NCBI GenBank assembly: GCA_965240365.1
Contig: OZ251218.1
Span: forward strand, 186,001-250,000
DNA length: 64,000 nt
DNA from: G965240365 sp965240365
GTDB lineage: Bacteria; Pseudomonadota; Gammaproteobacteria; Eutrophobiales; Eutrophobiaceae
Direction of reading: 5' to 3'
Part shown: piece by piece, positions 23,101-31,386 of the stretch
How positions within the stretch are numbered: the first letter of the stretch is position 1
Layout of the letters: the number at the start of each line of letters is the position of its first letter
Notes under the pieces: model-generated
What the model was told of the DNA's origin: nothing
Databases searched by the model: none
The model's input: only the letters and a program-made list of their open reading frames with translations
Translations under genes and position numbers: made by a program

Positions 23101-23583
23101 GGCCGCCAGCCGGAACTGGACCGGCCCCTGGACCACGGCGCCGAGATCGATCTGCACGCGCCGGCGCTGATACCGGCCGACTACCTGCCGGATGTGCACC
23201 TGCGCCTGATCATGTACAAGCGTATCGCCAGCGCCAAAACAGACCGCGAACTGTGGGAACTCAGGGAAGAGATGATCGATCGGTTCGGCCTGTTGCCCGA
23301 TGCGGCCAGGCATCTGTTTGAGATCAGCCGCCTGAAACAACTGGCCGGCCGGCTCGGGATCCGCAAGATTGATCTGGGTGAAAAGGGGGGCCGCATTCTG
23401 TTTGCAGCCGAGACCCGGATCGACCCCGGCCGCATCATCCGCCTGCTGCAATCCGACCCGCACGGTTACCGGCTGGACGGGCAGGATAAATTAAGGATCA
23501 GGCGGGATTTACCCGAACCGGAAAGCCGTTTGCAACTGCTGGAACGCCTGTTCGGTGAAATTGCCCTGCAAGACGCGGCCTGA
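20068..23583 (+). CDS. mfd: Transcription-repair coupling factor Mfd
   Basis: The frame is open from 19957, but the upstream part is TPR remnant read in another frame. The ATG at 20068 (MFLPRGLDKTASLPHGN) is taken as the start, giving 1171 residues. Domains are a UvrB-like N-terminal module (FPDWEILPYDLFSPYQDIIS), the RNA polymerase-interacting domain (GAPVVHEEHGVGRYRGL), SF2 translocase motifs (Walker A CGDAGFGKTEVA, DEEHRFG, TATPIPRTL), the TRG region and a C-terminal TRCF domain. It removes stalled RNA polymerase and recruits UvrA. The first 40 residues are unusual because of the 30-bp repeat, so the true start is not certain. Confidence 0.93.
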   Translation: MFLPRGLDKTASLPHGNTKKTKRIDSRTPRRAARELYWSRLYGSAGALALGRLAEQGTAPLVVLTADMARAVRLLAELRAYLSDAETTPVMTFPDWEILPYDLFSPYQDIISRRLETLAALPEFRRGILVAPVSTVMQRLLPVDYLRANSLLLKVGQTLEPAGFKQRLQRQGYRFVEQVSEHGEVCGRGALLDIFPMGAARPYRIDLFDDEIDSIRTFDIETQRSIAKVGAIRVLPAREVALDPEGIARFRGNWRARFEGNPGHCPLYRDVSQALAPAGIEYYLPLFYEQTSSLFDYLCAGAVMVLDEGVDEAVQSFQADVRARYEQRRHQSERPLLPPETLFLDDKALAAELKRFPRIRIGKPRAGSGLPVIEYDTAMPTGLPVNARAPEPLRLLRRFLTEFNGRVLIAAESQGRRETILELFERRERPVRVESWPEFLAGDIKFGIAVLPIEQGLILRRPDIAVLAEAQLFAGRAEQRRLRRQKSQDPETVIRNLTELSLGAPVVHEEHGVGRYRGLTTLDTGGIPAEFIQLEYADGDKLYVPVAALGLISRYTGVNPDHAPLHKLGGGQWQKAKRKAALKARDVAAELLELQARRAARQGHAYACDEAAYRAFVQHFPFEETPGQQDAIQAMLADMRRARPMDRLICGDAGFGKTEVAMRAAFIAVQNHRQVAVLVPTTLLAQQHYQNFVDRFADWPVRIELLSRFRSKKELAEAEAAIAGGQADIVIGTHKLLQGEIRFKNPGLIVIDEEHRFGVRQKEKFKALRAEIDVLTLTATPIPRTLNLALSDLRELSVIATPPSRRLAVKTCVLEHSDSLLQEALLREIKRGGQVFYLHNEVRTIERKAAAVKQLLPEARVQIAHGQMPEKQLEAVMLDFYHRRFNVLVCTTIIETGIDVPTANTIIIERADKFGLAQLYQLRGRVGRSHHRAYAYLIVPPRQAMSADAVKRLEAIEALEELGIGFTLATHDLEIRGAGEILGEGQSGHIQEIGFGLYMEFLGRAVEALKSGRQPELDRPLDHGAEIDLHAPALIPADYLPDVHLRLIMYKRIASAKTDRELWELREEMIDRFGLLPDAARHLFEISRLKQLAGRLGIRKIDLGEKGGRILFAAETRIDPGRIIRLLQSDPHGYRLDGQDKLRIRRDLPEPESRLQLLERLFGEIALQDAA

Positions 23584-23589
23584 TCGACC

Positions 23590-24255
23590 ATGAAGACAAG
23601 ACTTTTCTACTTGTTCCTGCTGTTTTTGCCGGCCCCGGCGCAGGCCGAATTATGGTATCAGGTCGAAGTGATTATCTTCGACAGGCTTGACCCCGACCCG
23701 GGCGGCGAACAATGGCGCGCCGCGCCCTTTAGCCTGCCGGCCAGACGGGTTGAACTGCAAGCCGCCGACCCGGCCGCTGACGAGGCGCGCATCCCCTACA
23801 GCCTGTTACCGCCGGAGCGGCAACGGCTGGGCGGCATCTATAATATGTTCCGGCGCTCGGCCGAATACCGCCCGCTGTTGCATCTGAGTTGGCAACAACC
23901 GGCCGCCACGGGCCGACAGGCCGGCTATGTGCGTCTGCAACACCCCAAGCCCGCTGTCACGGCGCGCGCGGCAGAACCCGCGTTTATTGAGGAACTCCTG
24001 CCGGCGGAGCGGATCATTGACGGCGTCATACGCATCCGCAGCGGTTTTTATCTGCACGCCGATATTGATTTATCCTATTTCAGCCAGATCGCGCCAGCGG
24101 ACGAGATCGGCCGCGCCGATCCCGCCACGGCGTTCGGCGCCATGCAAACAACGCCGATTCCGCTCAAGGAAACCCGCCAGATCAAACTCAACGAGATCCA
24201 TTATTTTGACCATCCCCTGTACGGCGTGATCCTCCAGGTCAGCCGCCTGAACTGA
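23590..24255 (+). CDS. csiV: CsiV family periplasmic protein
   Basis: A 221-residue protein with a signal peptide (MKTRLFYLFLLFLPAPAQA, cleavage before ELWY). The N-terminal motif WYQVEVIIFDR and the C-terminal HPLYGVILQVSRL are typical of the CsiV family. In Vibrio, CsiV binds peptidoglycan and assists LpoA-dependent activation of PBP1A. It begins 7 bp after mfd, a neighbourhood seen in other gammaproteobacteria. Confidence 0.8.
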   Translation: MKTRLFYLFLLFLPAPAQAELWYQVEVIIFDRLDPDPGGEQWRAAPFSLPARRVELQAADPAADEARIPYSLLPPERQRLGGIYNMFRRSAEYRPLLHLSWQQPAATGRQAGYVRLQHPKPAVTARAAEPAFIEELLPAERIIDGVIRIRSGFYLHADIDLSYFSQIAPADEIGRADPATAFGAMQTTPIPLKETRQIKLNEIHYFDHPLYGVILQVSRLN

Positions 24256-24285
24256 GGGCATGAGACTATTTCCATTCGGGGCGCC

Positions 24286-24397
24286 CAGAGTCACCTCATC
24301 TAAAATAAGGTGTCAGGTATCCTGGCCACGGTATCGTTGGTATCGCTCATAATGCGCCTATCGCCCCCGTTGTCATTCCGGCCTACCTGCCCGCCAT
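24286..24397. repeat. Family B repeat copy B2, interrupted by the IS element
   Basis: It begins CAGAGTCACCTCATCTAAAA and continues through the 'ataatgcgcctatcgccccc' segment into a GTCATTCCGGC half-hairpin. The other half (GGCAGGCCGGAATGACGA) lies at about 25580-25600, on the far side of the IS. The IS therefore inserted into a pre-existing repeat. Confidence 0.65.
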
Positions 24398-25573
24398 AGT
24401 ACACGACGCTATTGCATTGAGAGGCGAAAAGGAGTCGACTTGAAGATTCTCAACCACAAGGGTCTTCGCAATGTTCGGCTCACTCCTCGCCCCTCTATTG
24501 GCAACATTACGCCCACATTTTAATCTGAGCAAGACGCGGCTTGAAACTCTGGCCGTGTTACTGTTGGGTTTGGCGAACAGTCGCACGGTAAACCTGTCGC
24601 ATCTTGCCAGCCAGTTCCCCGGCCCTGCCTTGCACGCTTCGAATTACCGTCGTCTACAACGGTTCTTCCAGCATGTGCGGCTCAACGGCGACAGCGCCGC
24701 CCGGTTGATTATTCGGCTTTTAAGGCTTAACCGTCCGACCTTTTTGGCGCTTGACCGTACCCATTGGAAACGGGGTGCGAGCGAAGTGAACCTGCTTGTT
24801 CTGGCGGTCGTAACGGGCCGGTTCCGGGTCCCGTTGATGTGGACGCTCATTGACCACTCGGGTCATTCCAACACCACGCAACGCATCGCGCTGATACGAC
24901 GTTATCTGCGCCTGTTCGGGGCCTCATCCATTAAAGCGTGGTTGGCAGACCGGGAGTTCATCGGCGCCGAATGGATAACATTCCTGGTAGAAAACAAGGC
25001 GCCCTTTGCCATTCGGCTCAAGGAGGATATACCGCTTCGCCTTGAGGATGGCAGCCTGCAAAAGTTTCGAACTCTTTTGCGCAAGCACAAGCGCGGCTCA
25101 TGGCAGGGTTGGCTGAAAGGGATGGAACCCACTTCTAAAAACCAACTGCACGTGAGCGCCAAACGCATCAGGAAGGAGGAACTGCTCATCGTTGCGACCA
25201 ATCTTGAAAACGCCAGACGAGGCTTCAATCTCTATCGGCGCCGATGGGCTGTCGAGTGCTTGTTCGCCGATGCCAGGACCCGTGGCCTCAATATCGAGGA
25301 TACCCACATCACCCATCCCGACAAACTCGCCACCCTGCTCGTTGTCGTCGCCCTCGCCGTGACATGGGCCTATCAATGCGCCACCAAAACCATGGGACGC
25401 AAGACTATCCGGCGAAAAACCCATGCCAGACGCGAAAAATCATAGTTCCGAACCGGCCTTGATGCCCTACGAAACTGGATACTCTATCAGCCCCAGAAAG
25501 CCCTCCAGGCCTGGACACAAACAGACACAAAAAGACCCATTAATACACTTCAGAGCTAAATGAGTCGTGTACT
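24398..25573 (+). mobile_element. IS4-family insertion sequence
   Basis: The ends are 10-bp perfect inverted repeats (AGTACACGAC), extendable to 14 bp with one mismatch if CCAT/CCAC outside is included. The element is about 1.18 kb with one transposase gene. No clear target duplication could be seen, partly because it sits in palindromic repeat DNA. Confidence 0.8.
24471..25445 (+). pseudogene. IS4-family DDE transposase with a late nonsense codon
   Basis: 324 residues are read before a TAG at 25443-25445. The DDE residues are in LALDRTHW, WLADREFIGAEW and the YRRRWAVECLFADARTRG motif (YREK-type signature). In the same frame after the TAG, translation continues FRTGLDALRNWILYQPQKAL and on to a TAA at 25557-25559, just before the right inverted repeat. 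Related transposases have this C-terminal tail, so the TAG probably truncates the protein by about 38 residues. Whether it still transposes is not known. Confidence 0.8.
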
Positions 25574-25728
25574 GTGGTGGCAGGCAGGCCGGAATGACGA
25601 TGAGGGCGGAGGGGGGACTTCGGCTTAGGCAAGCACGCCAGAATGCTTATACCCATTTGGAGATATAGTGTTTCATTCTTGCGCCATCTAAACTTGATGT
25701 TTCCATCAAAGACGGGCCATGATAACCC

Positions 25729-26493
25729 ATGAAAGTGCTTGTATTTCAACATATTGCCATAGAGCATCCCGGCATCTTCCGTGACTTCCTGAGAGAAGAC
25801 GGCATAGCATGGGACACCGTTGAACTGGACGCGGGCGCCGCCATCCCGGAACTGGAGGATTATGCCGCGCTGATTGTTATGGGCGGGCCGATGGATGTCT
25901 GGCAAGAGCGGGAACACCCCTGGCTGATAGCCGAAAAGCGGGCCATCCGCCGGGCCATCATGGATTTAAAGATGCCCTTCCTGGGCTTTTGCCTTGGGCA
26001 TCAGCTTATGGCTGACGCGCTGGGCGGCAAAGTCGGCAAGATGAGCGAGCCGGAAGTGGGCATTCTGGAGGTTGAACTGACTTCGGCGGGTCGGGCCGCA
26101 CAAATCCTTGCCGGCCTGCCCGCAACATTCAAAAGCCTGCAATGGCACGGGGCCGAGATCTGCGAGGCGCCGCCGGACAGCCTGATACTGGCGCGCTCGC
26201 CGCTGTGCGGCATACAGGCGCTGCAATACGGCGAGTCTGCATTCAGCCTGCAATTCCATATTGAAATAATCGATTCGACCGTGGCCGATTGGGGCAAGAT
26301 ACCGGCCTACAAACAGGCGCTTGAACAGACACTGGGGCCGGGTTCGCTGGAAAGATTAAGGGCCGAAACGGATGAACAGATGGATGATTTTAATCACTCG
26401 GCCAGATTGATTTATGACAACTTTATCTCTGCCGTAAAAAAACATTCGGAGCCGCGACCGGATCTTTCTCGATCAGTACACCGTGGGTTTTGA
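25729..26493 (+). CDS. Class I glutamine amidotransferase-like protein
   Basis: A 254-residue protein of the stand-alone GMP-synthase-like amidotransferase group. The oxyanion motif VMGGPMDVW lies near residue 46, the nucleophile Cys in LGFCLGHQLMADALGG near 87, and the His/Glu pair in LQFHIEI near 175. Members release ammonia from glutamine or hydrolyse gamma-glutamyl bonds; the substrate here is unknown. It is not in an operon. The last ten or so codons overlap the molybdoenzyme remnant, so the C-terminus may be non-native. A glutamine synthetase remnant lies 2 kb away, which might hint at gamma-glutamyl chemistry. Confidence 0.75.
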   Translation: MKVLVFQHIAIEHPGIFRDFLREDGIAWDTVELDAGAAIPELEDYAALIVMGGPMDVWQEREHPWLIAEKRAIRRAIMDLKMPFLGFCLGHQLMADALGGKVGKMSEPEVGILEVELTSAGRAAQILAGLPATFKSLQWHGAEICEAPPDSLILARSPLCGIQALQYGESAFSLQFHIEIIDSTVADWGKIPAYKQALEQTLGPGSLERLRAETDEQMDDFNHSARLIYDNFISAVKKHSEPRPDLSRSVHRGF

Positions 26494-26914
26494 GCGGGTG
26501 CGGGCGTATTTGTTGGGCCGGCAGGATGGCACGCCCAAAGACGTAACCCGGGCAAGCAAGCTATCTGATATACTTGCGGATATTATTCGCGATCTGGCGC
26601 TACGCATGGCAAATTCCCACACTCTGATTTGCACGGCAATCGGTTTGCAACGGGCCGAATTTAGCGAGCAACCTTTATGGATGACCGTGATCCTGACCAT
26701 CATACCGGGGCAGATAGGCACGGCTGGCGCCGGCTATGGCATTGGCTACGGGGCGAATGCCTCTATCGGCATGACGGACAGACCGGTCAAATATGCCTCA
26801 GAAAATCCAGGCGCATTGAGCACAATGGGTAAGCACGGTAATACCAATATGCCCACCCATGACCGGCGCACTTCCAGAAAATCGAAAAACTTAAAGGCGA
26901 GTTGCCCCCGGTGA
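26462..26914 (+). pseudogene. Remnant of a BisC/TorA-type molybdopterin oxidoreductase
   Basis: The frame reads IFLDQYTVGFERVRAYLLGR, then SLQR-type motif GLQRAEFSEQPLWM, then PGQIGTAGAGYGIGYGANA. This is the middle of molybdopterin oxidoreductases of the biotin/TMAO/DMSO reductase class. No iron-sulfur or N-terminal part precedes it and the C-terminal domain is missing; similarity fades after about 26770. About 100 codons of a protein normally over 700 residues remain. The rest of the 26494-27015 interval has no recognisable gene. Confidence 0.65.
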
Positions 26915-27015
26915 CTGTCTTTAACCCTCCGTTATAGACGACAGTTCGCGTTTTCCAAACAAATTCGATTTTAACGATCGAAGACTTTAGACCTGCTGCA
27001 CCCAAGACAATCGAT

Positions 27016-28098
27016 ATGGACAATACACACCGGCTTAAGATGATATTCGGTATCTTGATTGTGGTGTTTTTAGTGGTCACTGCTTACTGCAGCGCGAGTT
27101 GGATAGGCATTGAACTCATGGGTTTCTCTCGTTCTCCCATCAGCCCGATTATGCTGGCAATTATTTTCGGCGTTATCCTTGGTAACTGCTGGTCGTTTTC
27201 CGAAAACTTTCAAAAAGGCTTTATCTTCTGTGCCTCCGCCATTCTGAAACTGGGCATCGTCTTTCTTGGCCTTCGGCTCAGCCTGACTGTTGCCGGTGAT
27301 ATTGGCTTAAAGGCCATACCGCTGATTGCAGTCTGTATCGCTTTTGCTCTGGCCATGGTTCTTCTGATAGGCAAAAAAATGGATCTCTCCTGGCGCTTGA
27401 GCGCTCTCATTGCCGTGGGAACCAGTATCTGTGGCAGCACCGCCATTTGTGCGACAGCTCCCTTAATACGCTCTGAGCAGGCAGAGACCAGTTACGCCAT
27501 TGCGACCATCACCATATTCGGTCTGTTTGCCATGTTTGCCTACCCGTTTATTTCACATATGGCGTTTGATGGAGACGCGGTCATCATCGGCTATTTCCTT
27601 GGCGCCTCAATTCATGAAACCGCTCAGGTTGCAGGCGCCGGGTTTATCTATCAGCAGCAATACCAGCAACCCATGGCGCTGGATATTGCCACCTTGACAA
27701 AACTGATGCGCAATCTCAGTATGGTTCTGGTTATCCCCCTGTTGGGGATTTGGCTAAACCGGCGCTCCAGTGGCGAGCCTTACAAGGCAACCGCCTGGTA
27801 TCATATGGTTCCTCTCTTTATTATTGGCTTTGCTCTGATGGTCGCTATCCGCACCATTGGCGATATGGGCGATCAGGCGTTTGGCTTTATTCCGGCTTCT
27901 GAATGGCAGGCGCTGATCGGCTACAGCACCAAAGCAGCCAAATGGTGTTTAACTGCCGCCATGGCAGGCATTGGCTTAACCACCAATATCAAATTACTAT
28001 GTAGCCTTGGATTAAAGCCTTTTGTGCTTGGCTTTGTGTCGGCGACAGCGGTCGGCGGTGTTGCCATGTCATATTTGAATATGATGGCGCTGATTTAA
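27016..28098 (+). CDS. YeiH/UPF0324 family membrane transporter, putative sulfate exporter
   Basis: A 360-residue protein with about ten hydrophobic helices. Conserved family stretches are SPIMLAIIFGVILGN, KLGIVFLGLRLSL, VGTSICGSTAICATAP and GASIHETAQVAGAG. The family has been proposed to export sulfate or a related anion, notably in bacteria degrading organosulfonates; direct evidence is limited. It faces cluster 1, with the glutamine synthetase remnant between. An anion exporter beside a flavin monooxygenase operon would fit release of an anion during catabolism, but this is inference. Confidence 0.8.
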   Translation: MDNTHRLKMIFGILIVVFLVVTAYCSASWIGIELMGFSRSPISPIMLAIIFGVILGNCWSFSENFQKGFIFCASAILKLGIVFLGLRLSLTVAGDIGLKAIPLIAVCIAFALAMVLLIGKKMDLSWRLSALIAVGTSICGSTAICATAPLIRSEQAETSYAIATITIFGLFAMFAYPFISHMAFDGDAVIIGYFLGASIHETAQVAGAGFIYQQQYQQPMALDIATLTKLMRNLSMVLVIPLLGIWLNRRSSGEPYKATAWYHMVPLFIIGFALMVAIRTIGDMGDQAFGFIPASEWQALIGYSTKAAKWCLTAAMAGIGLTTNIKLLCSLGLKPFVLGFVSATAVGGVAMSYLNMMALI

Positions 28099-28130
28099 AT
28101 TTGGGGCTGTCTCAGCCAACTCTCCTGGAT

Positions 28131-28412
28131 TCAGCTTAACTGATTTTTGACGAGGCCCGCTATCTTCGGTAGCTTGGGATAGAGCAAGATGGCAATGGCG
28201 CATACTGACCCATGAAACGGGCCGGCACGAGGCTTCCCCAACCAATCAAAGGTGTGTTTCTTTTCCCATTCGCTGAGATGAGCCGTATATTCGGCCCACT
28301 CGCTCATCTTTAATTTGATAAAGGCATCAATCAAGTCATCGCCCATGGCGTCACGCAGCACCCTGCTTTTTTCCAGTAAGCGCAGCGCATCCAGCAAATA
28401 CATAAGCGTCAC
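28131..28412 (-). pseudogene. C-terminal remnant of a glutamine synthetase-family enzyme
   Basis: About 55 residues (LLDALRLLEKSRVLRDAMGD, then FIKLKMSEWAEYTAHLSEWE) match the end of type III/GlnT-like glutamine synthetases, which normally finish a few residues after this WE motif. Here the frame runs about 37 residues further into unrelated sequence. The catalytic part is absent; upstream DNA (28413-28512) has no synthetase motifs. It lies at the 3' end of cluster 1 on the same strand, so the operon may once have included a gamma-glutamyl ligase. Confidence 0.6.
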
Positions 28413-28512
28413 GCATAGTGGATGCGGACGGTAGTGACAACGATTGATCTCACGATCCGGGAAAGCTGGCGCCCGATGATAGATTGTTCAGAACCACCAT
28501 AGCAGAAGATAC

Positions 28513-28884
28513 TCAAGGCATTGCCGATTTTTCGATCTCTTCTTGCAGAATAGGCACGCCAAGAGCCATGGAATGGATGCCCATGATCGAGGTGAGTTGC
28601 ATCACTTCCAGGATCTCTTCCTTTGTCGCACCGGCCTTCAAAGCATTCTGGATGTGACGGCGCACACCGGACGGCCAGAGATGCGTTGTTGCCACATTGA
28701 TCGCAATGAAGATGAGCTCCTTGTATTTCTGCTCAAGCGGCCCGTTGGTCTGCGGAATGGACCGGAAGGCGAGGAACGCCTCCAGATAATCCGGGTCCAG
28801 ATCCGCCAGCGTGTCCCACAGCGGATTCCAGTCGCCGGATATTTTCTGTGCTTGCGTTGCCGGATAAGTTTTGGTGTTTGTCAT
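28513..28884 (-). CDS. Carboxymuconolactone decarboxylase-like protein
   Basis: The start is set at the ATG at 28884 (MTNTKTYPATQAQKISGDW), giving 123 residues; the longer frame upstream overlaps the TPP enzyme. The core HLWPSGVRRHIQNALKAGAT followed by KEEILEVMQL is the CMD/AhpD alpha-helical fold. The CxxC of peroxidase-type AhpD proteins is absent, so a decarboxylase/isomerase-like role is more likely than peroxide reduction. It begins 5 bp after the TPP enzyme stop and is the last intact gene of cluster 1. Substrate unknown. Confidence 0.75.
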   Translation of the reverse strand: MTNTKTYPATQAQKISGDWNPLWDTLADLDPDYLEAFLAFRSIPQTNGPLEQKYKELIFIAINVATTHLWPSGVRRHIQNALKAGATKEEILEVMQLTSIMGIHSMALGVPILQEEIEKSAMP

Positions 28885-28888
28885 CTGA

Positions 28889-30577
28889 TTACCCTCCCCG
28901 ATGTTTGAAACTGTCGCGGCGGAAACTGTAGAGCGCCGCCGGATCCACGGCGACATCAATGACCGCCGGTTTGCCGCAGACAAGAGCGGCTTCGATGGCT
29001 TCTGCAGTCTCGGTCAGACTCGTGGCCTTAAACCCTTGCGCGCCGTATAATTCCGCCAGTTTGTCAAATTCGGGGCTTGAAACATCCGCCCCGATATAAC
29101 GTTTGGAGAAAAAGTCGCGCTGATAGGCTTTTTCCGCCCCCCAGCAGCGATTATTCATCACAATTGTCACGGTATTGATGCCGTAATCGACCGCCGTGGA
29201 AAGCTCGGAAACCGTCATGCCGAACCCGCCATCCCCCATCAGGCTGATAACGGGCCGATCGGGCCGGGCGAGCTTGACGCCCAGCCCGCAGGCAAAAGAA
29301 AAACCGACCAGGCCGAAATCGAGGGGGGTGAACAGGCTTTTTGGTTGCCAATAGTTCAAGGCGTCGGTGGCCTGAAGGCAAAGCGTTCCGGCATCCATTG
29401 TCATCGCCGCAGTTTGCGGCAAGACATCTCTTAGCGTCTTAAACAGCCCGGAGGGATGGATCGGCATGGCATTGAGCTTTGCATCCGCATCGCGCTTGGC
29501 GAGATAATCGGCGCGTTCCGATTGAAAAACCTCGGTCCAGGCATCGGCTGTCGCGCGATTTTCAAGCTTCTTCAGCGCTTCGGTCAATTGCTGTGCCGCG
29601 GTGGGGGCATCGGCCCAGATGCCAAGGACAACGGGAAAATATCTTCCGATCGCCGTCGGCTCAACTTCCACCTGGATGATGGCGGCATCCTTGTTGATGT
29701 TGTCGTAGCTGTAAAAAGTGGCGTTGAATCCGATCCGCGATCCCAGTGCCAGTATCACATCAGCTTCCCGCACCAGCCGGGAGGCGACGATATTACCGCG
29801 TGGCCCCATCTGACCGGCATTTAAAGGGTGGGCAAAGGGAATGGCATCGCCATGACCGGGCGAAGTGACAATTGGGGCGTTGAGGGTTTCGGCCAGCCCA
29901 AGCGCTTGGCCGTGCCCACCGGTATTCTTGATACCGCCACCTGCGATGATAACCGGACGTTTGGCCTTTGCAAGCAGTGCCGCCGCATCGTTAATGGCTG
30001 CGGCCTGGGCGGCGGGAGCGGAGTGCGCACGATAGGCACATGGTTGCTGAAAAGGCGGAAAATCAGCCTGTGCCGACAAGACATCACGTGGCAGGTTAAG
30101 CTGCACCGGCCCGCGCCGGGGGGTCATGGCGACCCGGAAGGCCTCACGAAACATCTCCGGTACCCGCTCGGCGCTTGTGGCTGTCCAGGTTTTTTTCGTG
30201 ATCGGTTTGAAAAGCGCTTGCTGATCGACTTCCTGAAACGCGTCGCGATACACATGGCCGGATGCCAGAGAACCTGCGATGGAGACCACCGGGGAATAGG
30301 CAGCAGCGGCCTGGGCAAGGCCCGTGACCAGATTTGTTGCCCCCGGTCCGTTCTGCCCGGCCAGAATAACACCAGCATTTCCGCTGGCGCGGGCGTAGCC
30401 GTCGGCCATGTGAGTACCGGTGCGTTCATCGTGCACTCCGATGAAATTGATCTCCTTGGCATCATAAAGCGCGTCGAACATCTCCATGGTCGCAGAGCCG
30501 ATCAAGCCGAAAACATATTCGACCTTTTCGCTCTTGAGCGCTTCGACAGCAGCTTGTCCTCCAGTCAATTTTTGCAT
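28889..30577 (-). CDS. Thiamine pyrophosphate-dependent enzyme (acetolactate synthase/Xsc-like)
   Basis: The 562-residue protein has the three-domain TPP architecture. The N-terminal catalytic Glu is in GVHDERTGTHMADGYARA, followed by GQNGPGATNLVTG; the TPP/Mg motif is GDGGFGMTVSELSTA ending in NN. The QEVDQQALFKP stretch resembles both acetolactate synthase and sulfoacetaldehyde acetyltransferase, and the sequence does not decide between them. No regulatory subunit gene is nearby, so a catabolic 2-oxo acid or aldehyde enzyme is more likely than branched-chain synthesis. A GGAAATTAAGGATCAGAGC leader follows the hydrolase remnant. Confidence 0.8.
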   Translation of the reverse strand: MQKLTGGQAAVEALKSEKVEYVFGLIGSATMEMFDALYDAKEINFIGVHDERTGTHMADGYARASGNAGVILAGQNGPGATNLVTGLAQAAAAYSPVVSIAGSLASGHVYRDAFQEVDQQALFKPITKKTWTATSAERVPEMFREAFRVAMTPRRGPVQLNLPRDVLSAQADFPPFQQPCAYRAHSAPAAQAAAINDAAALLAKAKRPVIIAGGGIKNTGGHGQALGLAETLNAPIVTSPGHGDAIPFAHPLNAGQMGPRGNIVASRLVREADVILALGSRIGFNATFYSYDNINKDAAIIQVEVEPTAIGRYFPVVLGIWADAPTAAQQLTEALKKLENRATADAWTEVFQSERADYLAKRDADAKLNAMPIHPSGLFKTLRDVLPQTAAMTMDAGTLCLQATDALNYWQPKSLFTPLDFGLVGFSFACGLGVKLARPDRPVISLMGDGGFGMTVSELSTAVDYGINTVTIVMNNRCWGAEKAYQRDFFSKRYIGADVSSPEFDKLAELYGAQGFKATSLTETAEAIEAALVCGKPAVIDVAVDPAALYSFRRDSFKHRGG

Positions 30578-30606
30578 GCTCTGATCCTTAATTTCCTTAT
30601 TTTGCT

Positions 30607-30786
30607 TCAGCTTTTGATCTGAGCGCGCGTTTCAGAAAGCTCGTAGCATAAAACCCGGTAGCTCTGCGCCAGACTTGTGATAAAGTTATCCCAGATCCGG
30701 CGCGTCAGGCCAAGGCCGTGGATCAGAACGACAACCGGCGCATCGGCCGGTCCCGCCAGATCATAGGCTGTTCCGCCCGACATCAT
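30607..30786 (-). pseudogene. Internally deleted alpha/beta hydrolase (59 codons left)
   Basis: A short frame starts at the ATG at 30786, three bases after the DUF1185 stop. It reads MMSGGTAYDLAGPADAPVVV, then LIHGLGLTRRIWDNF (oxyanion loop HG) and SYRVLCYEL. It then jumps to SETRAQIKS and stop. The nucleophile elbow, the acid and the histidine are missing, so about 200 residues were lost while start and stop stayed in frame. The paralogue at 47728 is full length (LVLIHGVGLRSLVW). The product cannot be catalytic, but its translation may still couple DUF1185 to the TPP enzyme. Confidence 0.8.
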
Positions 30787-30789
30787 GGC

Positions 30790-31386
30790 TCAGACACCTG
30801 CCGGGTTATCGACATCGCGGCCCATCTCGCGCAGATCCTCATATCGGTCGCCGATCCGGTGATTGGGATGCCCGCCGACAGAGGCGCCAAGCGCGACGAT
30901 GATTTCATCTTCCGACGGGGCGTCCGTGATACTTGTCTGGATCGTCTGGTAGTGCGAGCGGCGTCCGCTGTCATCCTTGTCCATAAGCGGTATGGTGATC
31001 GGGCAATTGGCCGCGCCTCGGGTGTTGGAGAACGCCAGATAGCTCCTGGCATTGATCGCCTCGCGAAGCTGATTGCCGAAATGCAGCGAATGGGTGAGCG
31101 CCTGGGCGTGCTCGATTTCACCCCCCATGCCCACGACACTTGCTTTGCCGCAACCTTCCAACCGCTCCCCGGTCACCCCGGTCAGCATATCGGTCAGAAT
31201 CTTGCCGAGATCCGGGCAATATTCCCGGATCTCGGGCCGCAAATTCTCGACATGTCCGCGCCCGAACCAGGGGTTTTTGATGATGGCCATAGCCGCGGCA
31301 AGCAGGGTCGGCTCGGGCACTTTCTGCCAGCCTTCAACATAAGTGGTCTGCTGCCAGAGCAGGGTGCGGCAAATATCAACCGGCAT
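30790..31386 (-). CDS. DUF1185 'amino acid synthesis' family protein, cluster 1
   Basis: The start is taken at the ATG at 31386 (MPVDICRTLLWQQTTYVEGW), which overlaps the LLM stop by 11 bp, giving 198 residues. The family core is visible: AAMAIIKNPWFGRGHVENL, GKASVVGMGGEIEHAQALTH, SYLAFSNTRGAANCPITIP and GHPNHRIGDRYEDL. Structures of DUF1185 proteins exist, but I know of no established reaction. The cluster 2 paralogue at 47154 shares all of these blocks. Its constant place beside a flavin monooxygenase and a hydrolase suggests a catabolic enzyme. Confidence 0.85.
   Translation of the reverse strand: MPVDICRTLLWQQTTYVEGWQKVPEPTLLAAAMAIIKNPWFGRGHVENLRPEIREYCPDLGKILTDMLTGVTGERLEGCGKASVVGMGGEIEHAQALTHSLHFGNQLREAINARSYLAFSNTRGAANCPITIPLMDKDDSGRRSHYQTIQTSITDAPSEDEIIVALGASVGGHPNHRIGDRYEDLREMGRDVDNPAGV

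Noticed and set aside
25443..25445. Programmed readthrough of the TAG in the IS4 transposase
   Set aside because: No stimulatory context is evident; a simple nonsense mutation explains it better.
28889..30577. Naming the TPP enzyme as sulfoacetaldehyde acetyltransferase (xsc)
   Set aside because: No phosphotransacetylase or taurine genes are nearby, and the visible motifs are shared with acetolactate synthase-like enzymes.
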